This document shows positions 20,449-28,982 of a stretch of DNA of 64,000 bases, piece after piece. The number at the start of each line of letters is the position of its first letter. Within the stretch, counting starts at the first letter, position 1. Made by a program: the position numbers and the translations under genes. This DNA comes from Rhodobium orientis (GTDB lineage Bacteria; Pseudomonadota; Alphaproteobacteria; Rhizobiales; Rhodobiaceae). The DNA lies in the NCBI RefSeq assembly GCF_003258835.1, contig NZ_NPEV01000010.1:1-64000 (forward strand), in the 5' to 3' direction. The notes under the pieces were generated by a model, which did not search any database, was not told the DNA's origin, and saw only the letters and a program-made list of their open reading frames with translations.

Positions 20449-22030
20449 GCGCGATTTCATGAAACCGGGGAAATCCGTGGCATTGGCCGCCGACGCCATG
20501 GTTGCGACATCGCACCCGCAGGCGACGCTCGCCGCCCTCGATATCCTGCGCGCCGGCGGCAACGCCGTCGACGCGGCGATTGCCGCCGTTGCGCTGCAGG
20601 GCGTCATCGACCCGCACATGACCGGGATCGGCGGCGATTGCTTTGCCCTCTACACGCCGGCCGGCGGCGAACCGGTCGCGGTCAACGGGTCGGGCCGCGC
20701 GCCGGCCGCGGCAACCGCCGATCACTATCGCGACAAGGGGATGACCGGCATCCCGGACGGGACCGCCGATGCCGTGACCGTTCCGGGTGCGGTCGACGCC
20801 TGGTGCCGTCTGAGCGATAGCTACGGCCGCGCAGGGCTCGACCGGATCCTGCAGCCGGCCATCGCCGCAGCCGAGGCCGGCTTCACCATCACGCCGAGGG
20901 TGGCGCTCGACTGGGCGCGCTATGCCGATCGGCTTTCCCCGTACCCTGCCTCCGTGGCGCAGTTCCTCCCCGGCGGCCGCGCCCCGGTGACCGGCGACCG
21001 GCTCGCCAATCCGTCCCTCGCCCGGACACTGCGCGCTATCGCCCGCGCCGGACGGCAGGCGTTCTACGACGGCGAAGCCGTCGACGACATGCTCGCGGTC
21101 CTCAATGGCCTCGGCGGTCTGCACACGGCGGAGGATTTCGCGGCGACGGCGACGACGATCTCGCCGACCATCTCCGCGCCCTATCGCGGCTGCACGCTGC
21201 ACGAATGCCCGCCCAACGGCCAGGGCCTCGCGGCGCTGATCATGGCCCGCCTCCTCGACGGGTTCGATCTCGCCGATCCGTCTCTGTCGGCGACGGACCG
21301 CATCCACATTCTCGCCGAGGCGACCAAGACCGCCTACCGGCAGCGCGATGCCTTTGTCGCCGATCCGGACGCCATGACCGTCACGGTGGGCGACCTCCTG
21401 GCAGAAGCGCGCATCGCGGCGCTTCGCGACCGCATCTCCATGGACACAGCGTCCGATCCCGCCGACCTCGACATGCCGGTCCATCGCGACACCGTCTATG
21501 TCAGCGTGGCGGACGGCGACGGCAACGTCATCTCGCTGATCAACTCCGTCTTCTTTGCCTTCGGCAGCGGCATCTACGCGCCGGAGGCCGGCGTCCTGTT
21601 TCAGAATCGCGGATGCGGGTTTTCGCTGGAGCCGGGCCACCCGAACGAGATCGGCCCGTCGAAGCGGCCGTTCCACACGATCATCCCGGCCATGCTCTTC
21701 GACAAGGACAAGCCGGTCCTGTCCTTCGGCGTCATGGGCGGCCAGTACCAGGCGACCGGTCACGCCCATTTCATCTCTGAGGTGATCGACCGCGGCTTCG
21801 ACATCCAGATGGCCTCCGACCAGCCCCGCAGCTTTTTCACCGAAGGCGCGATCTCGCTCGAGCCGACCATCGACGATACGGTGCGGGCGGAGCTGGAAGC
21901 GCGCGGCCACCGGACGCGCTGGGCGGACGAACCGCTCGGCGGCTGCCAGGCGGTCCGCATCGACCGCGAGCGCGGTGTTCTGTGGGGCGCTTCCGACCAC
22001 CGCAAGGACGGCATCGCGCTGGGATATTGA
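20441..22030 (+). CDS. ggt: Gamma-glutamyltransferase family protein
   Basis: A 529-residue Ntn hydrolase. It shows ATSHPQATLAALDILRAGGNAVDAAIAA at the N-terminus, GIGGDCFALYT, and the predicted autoprocessing nucleophile Thr351 in HRDTVYVSVADGDGN. The small subunit carries GNVISLINSVFFAFGSGI and PSKRPFHTIIPAM. No signal peptide is evident, unlike classical periplasmic GGT, so it may act in the cytoplasm on imported compounds. The ATG at 20441 overlaps the nagB stop, and another ATG is six codons in. Cephalosporin-acylase-like relatives exist, so the substrate is not certain. Confidence 0.88.
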   Translation: MVERDFMKPGKSVALAADAMVATSHPQATLAALDILRAGGNAVDAAIAAVALQGVIDPHMTGIGGDCFALYTPAGGEPVAVNGSGRAPAAATADHYRDKGMTGIPDGTADAVTVPGAVDAWCRLSDSYGRAGLDRILQPAIAAAEAGFTITPRVALDWARYADRLSPYPASVAQFLPGGRAPVTGDRLANPSLARTLRAIARAGRQAFYDGEAVDDMLAVLNGLGGLHTAEDFAATATTISPTISAPYRGCTLHECPPNGQGLAALIMARLLDGFDLADPSLSATDRIHILAEATKTAYRQRDAFVADPDAMTVTVGDLLAEARIAALRDRISMDTASDPADLDMPVHRDTVYVSVADGDGNVISLINSVFFAFGSGIYAPEAGVLFQNRGCGFSLEPGHPNEIGPSKRPFHTIIPAMLFDKDKPVLSFGVMGGQYQATGHAHFISEVIDRGFDIQMASDQPRSFFTEGAISLEPTIDDTVRAELEARGHRTRWADEPLGGCQAVRIDRERGVLWGASDHRKDGIALGY

Positions 22031-22032
22031 GG

Positions 22033-23679
22033 ATGACCACTGAAGCCGACACCATCGCCCCGCCCACGGTCTCGGTCCGGAACCTGGCTCTCCGGCTGCC
22101 CGGCGACGCCGATCGCGCCTATGCGCTGAACGACCTCAGCTTCGACCTGCCGGCAGGCGAGATCCTTTGCATCGTCGGCGAGTCGGGGTCGGGCAAGTCG
22201 CTCTGCGCCCAAACCCTGATGGGCCTGCTGCCCCCTGTCATCCATGTTGAGCGCGGCGAAGCGCTGTTCGACGGACGCGACCTTTTCAAGGTGGATGCGA
22301 AGACGATGCGCGACATGCGCGGCCGTGCCATCGGCATGATCTTCCAGGAGCCGATGACCGCGCTGAACCCGTCCATGCGCATCGGCGACCAGATCGCCGA
22401 AGTGTTCGAGGCGCACGGGATGCTGACCAGGGCCGAGCGCCAGCGCAAGGTTCTGGACCTCGCCCGGGAGGTCCGGCTCCCCGATCCCGAACGCATCGTG
22501 CGCGCCTTTCCGCACCAGCTTTCGGGCGGACAGCGGCAAAGGGCGATGATCGCCATGGCGCTCGCCCTGGAGCCGAAACTCATCATCGCCGACGAGCCGA
22601 CCACCGCGCTCGACGTGACGACGCAGGCACAGATCCTGCGGCTGATCCGCGACATCCAGCAGCGGCGCGGCACGTCGGTGATCTTCATCACCCATGATTT
22701 CGGCGTCGTCGCCGACATCGCGGACCGCGTCCTGGTACTGCAGGAGGGCGACGTGGTGGAAACCGGCACGGCCCGAGCGGTTCTCGAGCATCCGCGCCAT
22801 CCCTACACCAAGGCGCTCCTTGCCGCCGTGCCGACGGGCGTGCCGCCCAAGCGCGCGGAACTGGGCGCCAACCCGATCGCCTGCTCGGTCATCGGGCTCA
22901 ACAAGTCCTACCGCTCCAAGTCCGGCATGTTCGGCGACCACCGGGTCGTGCGCGCCGTCGACGATGTGAGCTTCCAGATTCACCGGGGCGAGACGCTCGG
23001 CCTCGTTGGAGAGTCCGGGTCCGGCAAGTCGACCGTGGCCCGGCTGGTCACCCGTATCGACGAGCCGGATTCCGGCCAGATCCGTCTCGGCGGCGAGGAT
23101 TTCGGCGCCATGAAGGGCGAAGAGCTGCGGCGACGGCGCAGCCGCATCCAGATGGTGTTCCAGGATCCGTTCGCCTCGCTCAATCCGCGCCGCAAGGTCG
23201 GGCTGGCCATCGCCGACGGACCGATGTCGAACGGTGTGCCCCGCAACAAGGCACTGAGCGACGCGCGGGACCTTCTGGTGCTGGTCGGGCTCGATCCGAA
23301 GGCGGCCGACCGGCTGCCGCACGAGTTTTCCGGCGGCCAGCGCCAGCGCATCGGGATCGCCCGTGCCCTTGCGCTCGAACCCGACGTGCTGGTCGCCGAC
23401 GAAGCGGTCTCCGCTCTCGACGTCACGGTACAGGCCCAGGTTCTCGACCTTTTGGAGGGCCTCAGGAAGCGCCTCGACCTCGCCATGCTGTTCATCACCC
23501 ACGACCTGCACGTCGCGGCGCAGATCTGCGACCGGCTGGCGGTGATGCGGCAGGGAAAGATCGTCGAGACCGGCCCGACGGCGGAGCTCTTCACCAATCC
23601 CAGGCACCCCTATACGCGCGAGCTGCTTGCCGCGATCCCGCGAAGCGGCGGCGCCCACAGCAACGACGGACAAGGCTGA
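22033..23679 (+). CDS. Tandem ABC transporter ATPase (DppD-DppF fusion type)
   Basis: A 548-residue protein with two complete nucleotide-binding domains, energising a peptide-type importer at the inner membrane. NBD1 has Walker A GESGSGKS, signature LSGGQRQR, Walker B IIADEPTTALD. NBD2 has GESGSGKST, FSGGQRQR and LVADEAVSALD. Each half ends with the oligopeptide-type C-terminal motif HPYT. Glu in the second Walker B is followed by AVSALD, a common variant. No permeases are encoded on this strand, so it should pair with the divergent permeases at 14882-16701. The start is two bases after the GGT stop. Confidence 0.93.
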   Translation: MTTEADTIAPPTVSVRNLALRLPGDADRAYALNDLSFDLPAGEILCIVGESGSGKSLCAQTLMGLLPPVIHVERGEALFDGRDLFKVDAKTMRDMRGRAIGMIFQEPMTALNPSMRIGDQIAEVFEAHGMLTRAERQRKVLDLAREVRLPDPERIVRAFPHQLSGGQRQRAMIAMALALEPKLIIADEPTTALDVTTQAQILRLIRDIQQRRGTSVIFITHDFGVVADIADRVLVLQEGDVVETGTARAVLEHPRHPYTKALLAAVPTGVPPKRAELGANPIACSVIGLNKSYRSKSGMFGDHRVVRAVDDVSFQIHRGETLGLVGESGSGKSTVARLVTRIDEPDSGQIRLGGEDFGAMKGEELRRRRSRIQMVFQDPFASLNPRRKVGLAIADGPMSNGVPRNKALSDARDLLVLVGLDPKAADRLPHEFSGGQRQRIGIARALALEPDVLVADEAVSALDVTVQAQVLDLLEGLRKRLDLAMLFITHDLHVAAQICDRLAVMRQGKIVETGPTAELFTNPRHPYTRELLAAIPRSGGAHSNDGQG

Positions 23680-24518
23680 TGCAGGACCTTCTCGCCCATT
23701 ACGGCATATGGATCGCGGCGATGGTATTCGCCGGCGTCGTCGGCGGCTTCGTCGCCGGGCTTCTCGGTGTCGGCGGCGGCATCGTGATCGTGCCGGTGCT
23801 CTATTTCGTTCTCGGCGGGGTCGGCGTCGACGACACGGTCCGCATGAAGATCGCCGTCGCCACATCGCTCTCGACCATCGTCTTCACCTCGTTGTCGTCG
23901 GCGCGAAGTCACTACAAGCGCGGCGCGGTCGACTTCGCGCTGCTGAAATCGTGGGGCCTGCCGATCTTCATCGGCGTCGTCTGCGGCACGGCGATCGGCG
24001 GCCAGGTCGACGGGCTCGTGCTGACGTCGGTGTTCGCGGTCGTGGCGCTGCTGGTCGCCGTCAACATGGTGGTGCGCGCCGACAACTCGGCCCTGACAGA
24101 GGATTTTCCGAATACCGGCGTGAAATCGGCGGTGGGCGTCTTCGTCGGCCTGTTCTCCGCGATGATGGGGATCGGCGGCGGCACGCTGAGCGTGCCCATC
24201 CTGACCGCCTTCGGCTTCGATATCCGCAAGGCGGTCGGCACCGCGGCGGCGATCGGTTTCATCATCGCCATTCCCGGCACGCTCGGCTATGCGCTGGCGG
24301 GGTGGGGCGAGGCAGGGCTGCCGGCCGGCTCGATCGGCTACGTGAACCTGATCGCACTCGTCGCGCTGGTGCCGTTGACCATGCTGATCGCGCCGCTCGG
24401 AGCGAAGATGGCGCACGCAATTCCGCGAAGGATGCTGAGCTACGCCTTCGCGGCCTTTCTCGGCGTCACCGCAATTCGCATGTTCGCCGATATTTTCAAT
24501 CAGATCGGGGCCGTTTAG
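23679..24518 (+). CDS. TauE/SafE-family sulfite/organosulfonate exporter
   Basis: A 279-residue polytopic membrane protein of the TauE/SafE (DUF81) family. Two homologous halves each carry the glycine-rich motif: GGFVAGLLGVGGGIVIVPVLY near residue 25 and GLFSAMMGIGGGTLSVPILTAFG near residue 160. Family members export sulfite, sulfoacetate or related anions. Its start overlaps the ATPase stop (TGATG), so it belongs to the same operon. That hints that the imported compound yields a sulfur-containing waste product, which is inference. Confidence 0.88.
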   Translation: MQDLLAHYGIWIAAMVFAGVVGGFVAGLLGVGGGIVIVPVLYFVLGGVGVDDTVRMKIAVATSLSTIVFTSLSSARSHYKRGAVDFALLKSWGLPIFIGVVCGTAIGGQVDGLVLTSVFAVVALLVAVNMVVRADNSALTEDFPNTGVKSAVGVFVGLFSAMMGIGGGTLSVPILTAFGFDIRKAVGTAAAIGFIIAIPGTLGYALAGWGEAGLPAGSIGYVNLIALVALVPLTMLIAPLGAKMAHAIPRRMLSYAFAAFLGVTAIRMFADIFNQIGAV

Positions 24519-24651
24519 GGGGCGACGCCTTTGCGCCGGACGACCTCCGAAACGCCGTCCCCGGCCTTAAAGCTCTCCTCGACGGTCCGAAATTCTCGCG
24601 CGGCCGTTCTGCGCCGCAGCGTGCGTGCTTTCTGACCTGTTAACCCCGGGT

Positions 24652-25527
24652 CTATCGCAGGAACTTCTTTTCGTTTTCCTTCACATCTTCCATCCGTTGC
24701 AGGCGAAAGATCTCTGACACCGGGACGATATCGTTGTTGACGTTTTGGATGCCGCCATCCTCGATAATTCGCGCAAATACCTTCTGCATCGACGTTACCG
24801 CGGCTCTGATCGCGTGATTGCCGTAAATGAGAATGCCGACCTTTCCGAGCGCCCTGGCGCGGGCCTCGGTCATCTGTGGATAGGCTGTCGGGACGATCGT
24901 GATCGGGATATTTCCATCCCAGGCATTGATGAAGCTTTCGATTTCGTCGGGCGTCTTTTGCTTGGAGTGAATCAGGATCAGGTCGGCACCGGCCTGTTCA
25001 TAGGCATGAGCGCGCTTCAGCGCCTCGTCCGCGCCAAGGCCGGCAATCAGCGCCTCGACCCGTGCGATAACCAATAGATCGGAATTCCGGCGCGCATATC
25101 TGGCGGCTTCGATCTTCCCTTGAAACTCTTCGATCGGAACGAGGTCCTGCCGCCCGCCGGCGACCAGCGACGTCACCTTCGGAAACATCTTGTCTTCGAT
25201 GACGATCGCGCTCGCGCCGGCCGCCTCATATTGCTCGACGGTGTGCAGCACATTGATCGCGTTGCCATAGCCGGTGTCGACATCGGCAATGATGGGCAGC
25301 GTCGTGCGCGCTGCCATGTTTCGCAGATTGTTCAGGTGTTCGGCCATCGAAACCAGGGAGACATCCGCCAGGCCCTGTGCGGCGGAAAACTCAAAACCAC
25401 TGGCCCATATGCCGTCAAAACCCGCTTCCTCGACAAGCATCGCCGACAAGGGGTCATGCGCGGCCATCACGCGGGCAAGACCGCCATTCGAAACGATCCG
25501 GCGAAGATCGTTGTCTGGTTTTCCCAT
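24652..25527 (-). CDS. PEP mutase/isocitrate lyase superfamily enzyme, phosphonopyruvate hydrolase-like
   Basis: A 291-residue TIM-barrel enzyme. The superfamily residues are seen in ADVDTGYGNA (metal ligands) and E111-D112-K113. PEP mutases have EDKxxxxxNS in this loop. Here it is EDKMFPKVTS, with Thr119 where the mutase has Asn. From memory, Thr at this place is a mark of phosphonopyruvate hydrolase, which splits phosphonopyruvate to pyruvate and phosphate. ATG at 25527 is preferred because GAAAGAAAG precedes it; a longer frame begins at 25548. No phosphonate transport genes adjoin it, so the function rests on the motif. Confidence 0.75.
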   Translation of the reverse strand: MGKPDNDLRRIVSNGGLARVMAAHDPLSAMLVEEAGFDGIWASGFEFSAAQGLADVSLVSMAEHLNNLRNMAARTTLPIIADVDTGYGNAINVLHTVEQYEAAGASAIVIEDKMFPKVTSLVAGGRQDLVPIEEFQGKIEAARYARRNSDLLVIARVEALIAGLGADEALKRAHAYEQAGADLILIHSKQKTPDEIESFINAWDGNIPITIVPTAYPQMTEARARALGKVGILIYGNHAIRAAVTSMQKVFARIIEDGGIQNVNNDIVPVSEIFRLQRMEDVKENEKKFLR

Positions 25528-25612
25528 CTTTCTTTCCAGTTCAGGCATGTTTCGAGGCGCGGCGCTCCTTCACGGCGCGTTCAATGGCAGCGCAGGCACG
25601 CAAAAGGGTCTC

Positions 25613-25925
25613 ATGCGAAGCCGCATGTGGGTGGGCGGCACCGTCCTTGGCTTTGTCATGCTCTTGCTTCTTCCTGTCCGGATCGTGTTGGTTGCCGCGG
25701 TCACCCATACCAGGGGGCCGGTGCTGCACTGGGCCGTTCAGTCTCGAAAACCTGAGCCGGGCGACCTTCCGGCGCCCGGTCAGCACGGCCGTCGACGTCA
25801 CAGCGATCGCCGGTTTGCCGGATATGGCCGATATCAGGGTCATTGCTCTGGACCAGCTTCAGGCTGTCAGGGATCGTGACATGGTCATCGAGGCATGGCG
25901 CGCCGCAAAAGACGCCGCCAAATAG
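25613..25925 (+). pseudogene. Small membrane protein gene, apparently frameshifted
   Basis: The first frame reads MRSRMWVGGTVLGFVMLLLLPVRIVLVAA.. to GPVLHWAVQ, a cationic start and one membrane span. At about 25740 the sensible sequence moves to the next frame: LENLSRATFRRPVSTAV, then DVTAIAGLPDMADIRVIALDQ and a charged helical end EAWRAAKDAAK. Removing one base near 25741 would give an intact protein of about 103 residues. No homologue is recognised. It could be a real pseudogene or a sequencing error. Confidence 0.4.
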
Positions 25926-25953
25926 AGATGCGCCAACGGCACCCTCCGTCACT

Positions 25954-26153
25954 TCAGGTCGCGCAGGAGGGCGCGGGCGAACTGGGCGAAGAGCCCGACG
26001 ATCCAGTGCCATCCCTCGACGCTGCTGTAAAAGAGCGTGCCCGACGCCAGGAACATCAGGCACAGCAACAGGCCGCCGTTGAAATGCGGGTCTTCCCAGG
26101 ATTTCAAGGGTGGCCTTCAGCAGGCGGAGCGCGTTGAGGACGAAAGCAAACAT
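25954..26153 (-). pseudogene. Two-span potassium-channel-like gene remnant (frameshifted, truncated)
   Basis: A strong ribosome site (GGGAGGT) precedes ATG 26153, which reads MFAFVLNALRLLKA. After a one-base shift near 26105 the frame continues KSWEDPHFNGGLLLCLMF, LASGTLFYSSVEGWHWI and stops at 25954. The SGTLFYS-VEGW segment is typical of the first span and turret of bacterial Ion_trans_2 channels. The selectivity filter (TVGYG) that should follow is missing. The remnant has start and span but no pore, so it is called a pseudogene. Confidence 0.45.
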
Positions 26154-26505
26154 TCAGACCTCCCATGTCTCAGAGCGTTTGACTTTGACCGGGAGGTTTC
26201 TGCCGTCAAGGTTCGGGTATGCCGCCTCCGCACGGGCAGGTCTGCTGCTGCCTGTCGGGTGAATGCTTGGTGGCGGTGCCTACCGTCATGTTGTGGGCGA
26301 GCGTTTCATGCGGCGGCAGACCTGTCGAGACCTTGGCCGTGCCGCTGCGCCCGCACGGGGTATCGCCGCCGGGCGCGGGTTGCCGGGGGCATCGTCAAAC
26401 GCCCCCGGCCGTGGTTGCGCCGGTGATCTATGGGTCCTGGCGCCGTTGACCCGCGTCTTCCCCCTCGATGGCCGGTTTTGCTGGAGGACTTCCGGCTTTA
26501 AGGGG
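26154..26505. other. Interval without a recognisable gene
   Basis: Several open frames exist on the plus strand here but their translations are Arg/Pro/Gly-rich and show no domain or ribosome site. Nothing else is recognised. Together with the two broken genes before it, this looks like a decaying stretch. Confidence 0.5.
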
Positions 26506-27888
26506 CTAGCGCACGCCGAGCTGCGCCTCGAGCTGTTTCAGGCTCTTTTCGGTCTTCTCGGCGATCTCGTCGACCTCTGCCTCGCCGACGATCAGCGGCG
26601 GGGCGTAGCCCAGCGTGTCGTCCATGCAGCGGCAGATCAGGCCGTTCTCATAAGCGATGTGGTCGAAGGAGAGCCCGACCTTGAGGTCCGGGGCGAAGGG
26701 CGCCTTCGTCGCCTTGTCCTCGACCAGCTCGATGCCCCACATCAGGCCTGCGCCGCGCACCTCGCCGATGATCGGCGAGGTCTTGGCAAGCTCGTTGAAA
26801 TGGCCGGAGAGCCGCGCGCCCATCTTTCGCACGTGCTCGACGACGTCCATCTCCTCGTAGATCGCGATCGCTTCCAGCGCCACGGCGAGGCCGACCGGAT
26901 GGCCAGAATTGGTGAAGCCGTGGCCGAAATTGCCGCCGGCCTCGTTGAACGCGTAGACGGCATCGTAGATCTCACCTTTGGCGACCACCGCCGAGATCGG
27001 GAAATGGCCGGAGGACAGGCCCTTGGCGAGCGCCATCATGTCCGGCTCGAAACCGACCGTCTCCTTGCCGAACCAGTTGCCGGTGCGCCCGAAGCCGCAG
27101 ACGATCTCGTCGCAAAGGGCGAGGATGTCGTATTTCTTCAGGACCTTCTGCACCTCGGCGAAATAGCTCTGCGGCGGCAGGATGATGCCGCCGCCGGCGT
27201 AGATCGGCTCGGCGATGAAGGCGGCGATGGTGTCCGGCCCTTCCGCGACGATCAGGTGCTCCAGGTCGGTGCAGAGCCGCGCCACATAGGCCGCCTCGTC
27301 CTCGCCGTTGCGCATGCCGCGATAGGGGAACGGCGCCGATGTGTGCAGGAAGCCGGGCAGCGGCAGGCCGAATTCGCGGTGCATGAAGGTCAGCCCGCAC
27401 AGCGAGGCGCCGACGATCGTCGATCCGTGGAAGGCGCGTTCGCGGGCGATCACCTTGCGCTTGGTCGGCTTGCCGCGCACCGTGTGGTAGACCCAGGCGA
27501 GCTTGATCATGGTCTCGTTGGCTTCCGACCCGGAGGTCGCGAAATAGGCCTTGCCGCCGGCCATGCCGGTCAGCTCGACGAGCTTCTCGGCGAGCTCGGT
27601 CGCCTTGTCCATCGTCCGGTTGAAGAACGTGTGGTAGAAGCCGAGCTTGCTGTATTGCTCGCTCGCCGCCGCGGCGAGGCGCTCATTGGTGAAGCCAAGG
27701 GTCGCGCACCACAGCCCGGCCATGGCGTCGAGATATTCTTTGCCGTCGCTATCGGTGATGTGGACGCCGTAGCCTTCGGAAACCACGAGCGGCCCGTGCT
27801 CTGCGAGGTATTTCGGGTTGGTCTGCGAGTGCAGGTGCACCGCGACGTCGCGCTTGGCGATGGAATTGGGACGGAGTGCTTCGTTCAT
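26506..27888 (-). CDS. Class III (omega) aminotransferase, PLP-dependent
   Basis: A 460-residue fold-type I aminotransferase. Visible features are YLDAMAGLWCATLGF, the cofactor phosphate site TSGSEANETMIKLAW, the Asp that holds the pyridine in CDEIVCGFGRTG, and the Schiff-base Lys in MALAKGLSSGHFPISAV. It resembles beta-alanine/putrescine:pyruvate transaminases. The ATG at 27888 (MNEALRPN) is used. It begins 20 bases after the ABC ATPase stop and is therefore the last gene of the sugar-type ABC operon. That suggests the imported ligand bears a primary amine or yields one. Confidence 0.9.
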   Translation of the reverse strand: MNEALRPNSIAKRDVAVHLHSQTNPKYLAEHGPLVVSEGYGVHITDSDGKEYLDAMAGLWCATLGFTNERLAAAASEQYSKLGFYHTFFNRTMDKATELAEKLVELTGMAGGKAYFATSGSEANETMIKLAWVYHTVRGKPTKRKVIARERAFHGSTIVGASLCGLTFMHREFGLPLPGFLHTSAPFPYRGMRNGEDEAAYVARLCTDLEHLIVAEGPDTIAAFIAEPIYAGGGIILPPQSYFAEVQKVLKKYDILALCDEIVCGFGRTGNWFGKETVGFEPDMMALAKGLSSGHFPISAVVAKGEIYDAVYAFNEAGGNFGHGFTNSGHPVGLAVALEAIAIYEEMDVVEHVRKMGARLSGHFNELAKTSPIIGEVRGAGLMWGIELVEDKATKAPFAPDLKVGLSFDHIAYENGLICRCMDDTLGYAPPLIVGEAEVDEIAEKTEKSLKQLEAQLGVR

Positions 27889-27908
27889 GTCTTTTTCTTT
27901 CCCGTAGG

Positions 27909-28976
27909 TCACATCAGTCTGTCCCCGCTTTGCGCGTCGAAGACGAGCACGTGCCGGGGATCGATTTCGAAATGGATTGCCGCGCCGACGCTGAGATGCA
28001 CGAAGCCGGGGACGCTGGCGATGAGGTCTCCGCCCTCCCAGCCGAGCACCACATGGGTTGCCGCGCCGACGGGCTGGACGAGCTGTACCTTTGCCGGAAT
28101 GCCGGCCTCGGTGAGCCGGACATGTTCAGGCCGGACGCCGACCTCGACGGCCGGGCCGGCGCCGGGCGGCGGGACGAAATCCGGCAGAGTCAGCGCGACG
28201 CCGGCCAGCCGCAACACCGCACCATCCGCGCCAGGCTCCAGCTCGCCGGGAACGAGATCGATCTGCGGATTGCCGATGAACCGGGCGACATAGCGCGTTG
28301 CCGGGCGCGAATAGATTTCTTCTGGCGTGCCGAACTGCTCGACCTTGCCGCGGTTGAGGACCGCGATGCGGTCGGAGATCGACATCGCTTCCTCCTGATC
28401 GTGGGTCACGAACAGGGTGGTGACGCCGAGCTGCTGGTGCAGTTGCTTGACCTCCGCGCGCATCTTTACCCGGAGCGAGGCGTCGAGGTTGGAGAACGGC
28501 TCGTCGAACAGGAACACGCGCGGCTCGCGCACCAGGGCGCGGCCGATGGCGACGCGTTGCTGTTGGCCGCCGGACAGCGCCGAGGGCAGCCGTTCCAGGA
28601 GTGGCGTCAGCTCCAGCGAGGCGGCGACCGCGGCGACCCGCTCGGCGATCTGCGGCTTTGCCATCTTGCGCATCTTCAGGGTGAAGCCGAGATTTTCGGC
28701 CACCGTCATGTGCGGATAGAGCGCGTAGTTCTGGAACACCATGGCGACGTCGCGCTGCACCGGCGACAGGTCGTTGACCCGGCGCCCGCCGATCAGGATG
28801 TCGCCCTTGGACGGGTCCTCCAGGCCGGCGACCATGTTGAGCGTTGTGGTCTTGCCGCAGCCGGACGAGCCGAGCAGGGTGACGAACTCGCCTTCTTCCA
28901 CGGTCAGGTTGATGTCGTGGCAGACACCCACGGCGCCGAAGGATTTGTCGACATGTCGAAGTTCGATCTGGGACAT
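27909..28976 (-). CDS. Sugar-type ABC transporter ATPase (MalK/UgpC family)
   Basis: A 355-residue ATPase of the CUT1 class. Walker A is GSSGCGKTT, Q-loop VFQNYALYPHM, signature LSGGQQQRVAIGRAL, Walker B VFLFDEPFSNLDA and H-loop VTHDQEEA. A C-terminal TOBE/OB domain spans about residues 235-350 (GVRPEHVRLTEAG). It energises the two permeases immediately upstream in the operon. Confidence 0.95.
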   Translation of the reverse strand: MSQIELRHVDKSFGAVGVCHDINLTVEEGEFVTLLGSSGCGKTTTLNMVAGLEDPSKGDILIGGRRVNDLSPVQRDVAMVFQNYALYPHMTVAENLGFTLKMRKMAKPQIAERVAAVAASLELTPLLERLPSALSGGQQQRVAIGRALVREPRVFLFDEPFSNLDASLRVKMRAEVKQLHQQLGVTTLFVTHDQEEAMSISDRIAVLNRGKVEQFGTPEEIYSRPATRYVARFIGNPQIDLVPGELEPGADGAVLRLAGVALTLPDFVPPPGAGPAVEVGVRPEHVRLTEAGIPAKVQLVQPVGAATHVVLGWEGGDLIASVPGFVHLSVGAAIHFEIDPRHVLVFDAQSGDRLM

Positions 28977-28982
28977 GGGGGC

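Noticed and set aside
24652-25527. Isocitrate or methylisocitrate lyase
   Set aside because: The catalytic KKCGH-type motif of those lyases is absent. The loop is EDKMFPKVTS, as in the PEP mutase/phosphonopyruvate hydrolase branch.
25377-25925. A single 182-codon plus-strand gene spanning the phosphonopyruvate-hydrolase start region
   Set aside because: Its first half lies antisense to a well-supported gene. Only the last third looks protein-like, and that part joins better to the upstream membrane span in another frame.
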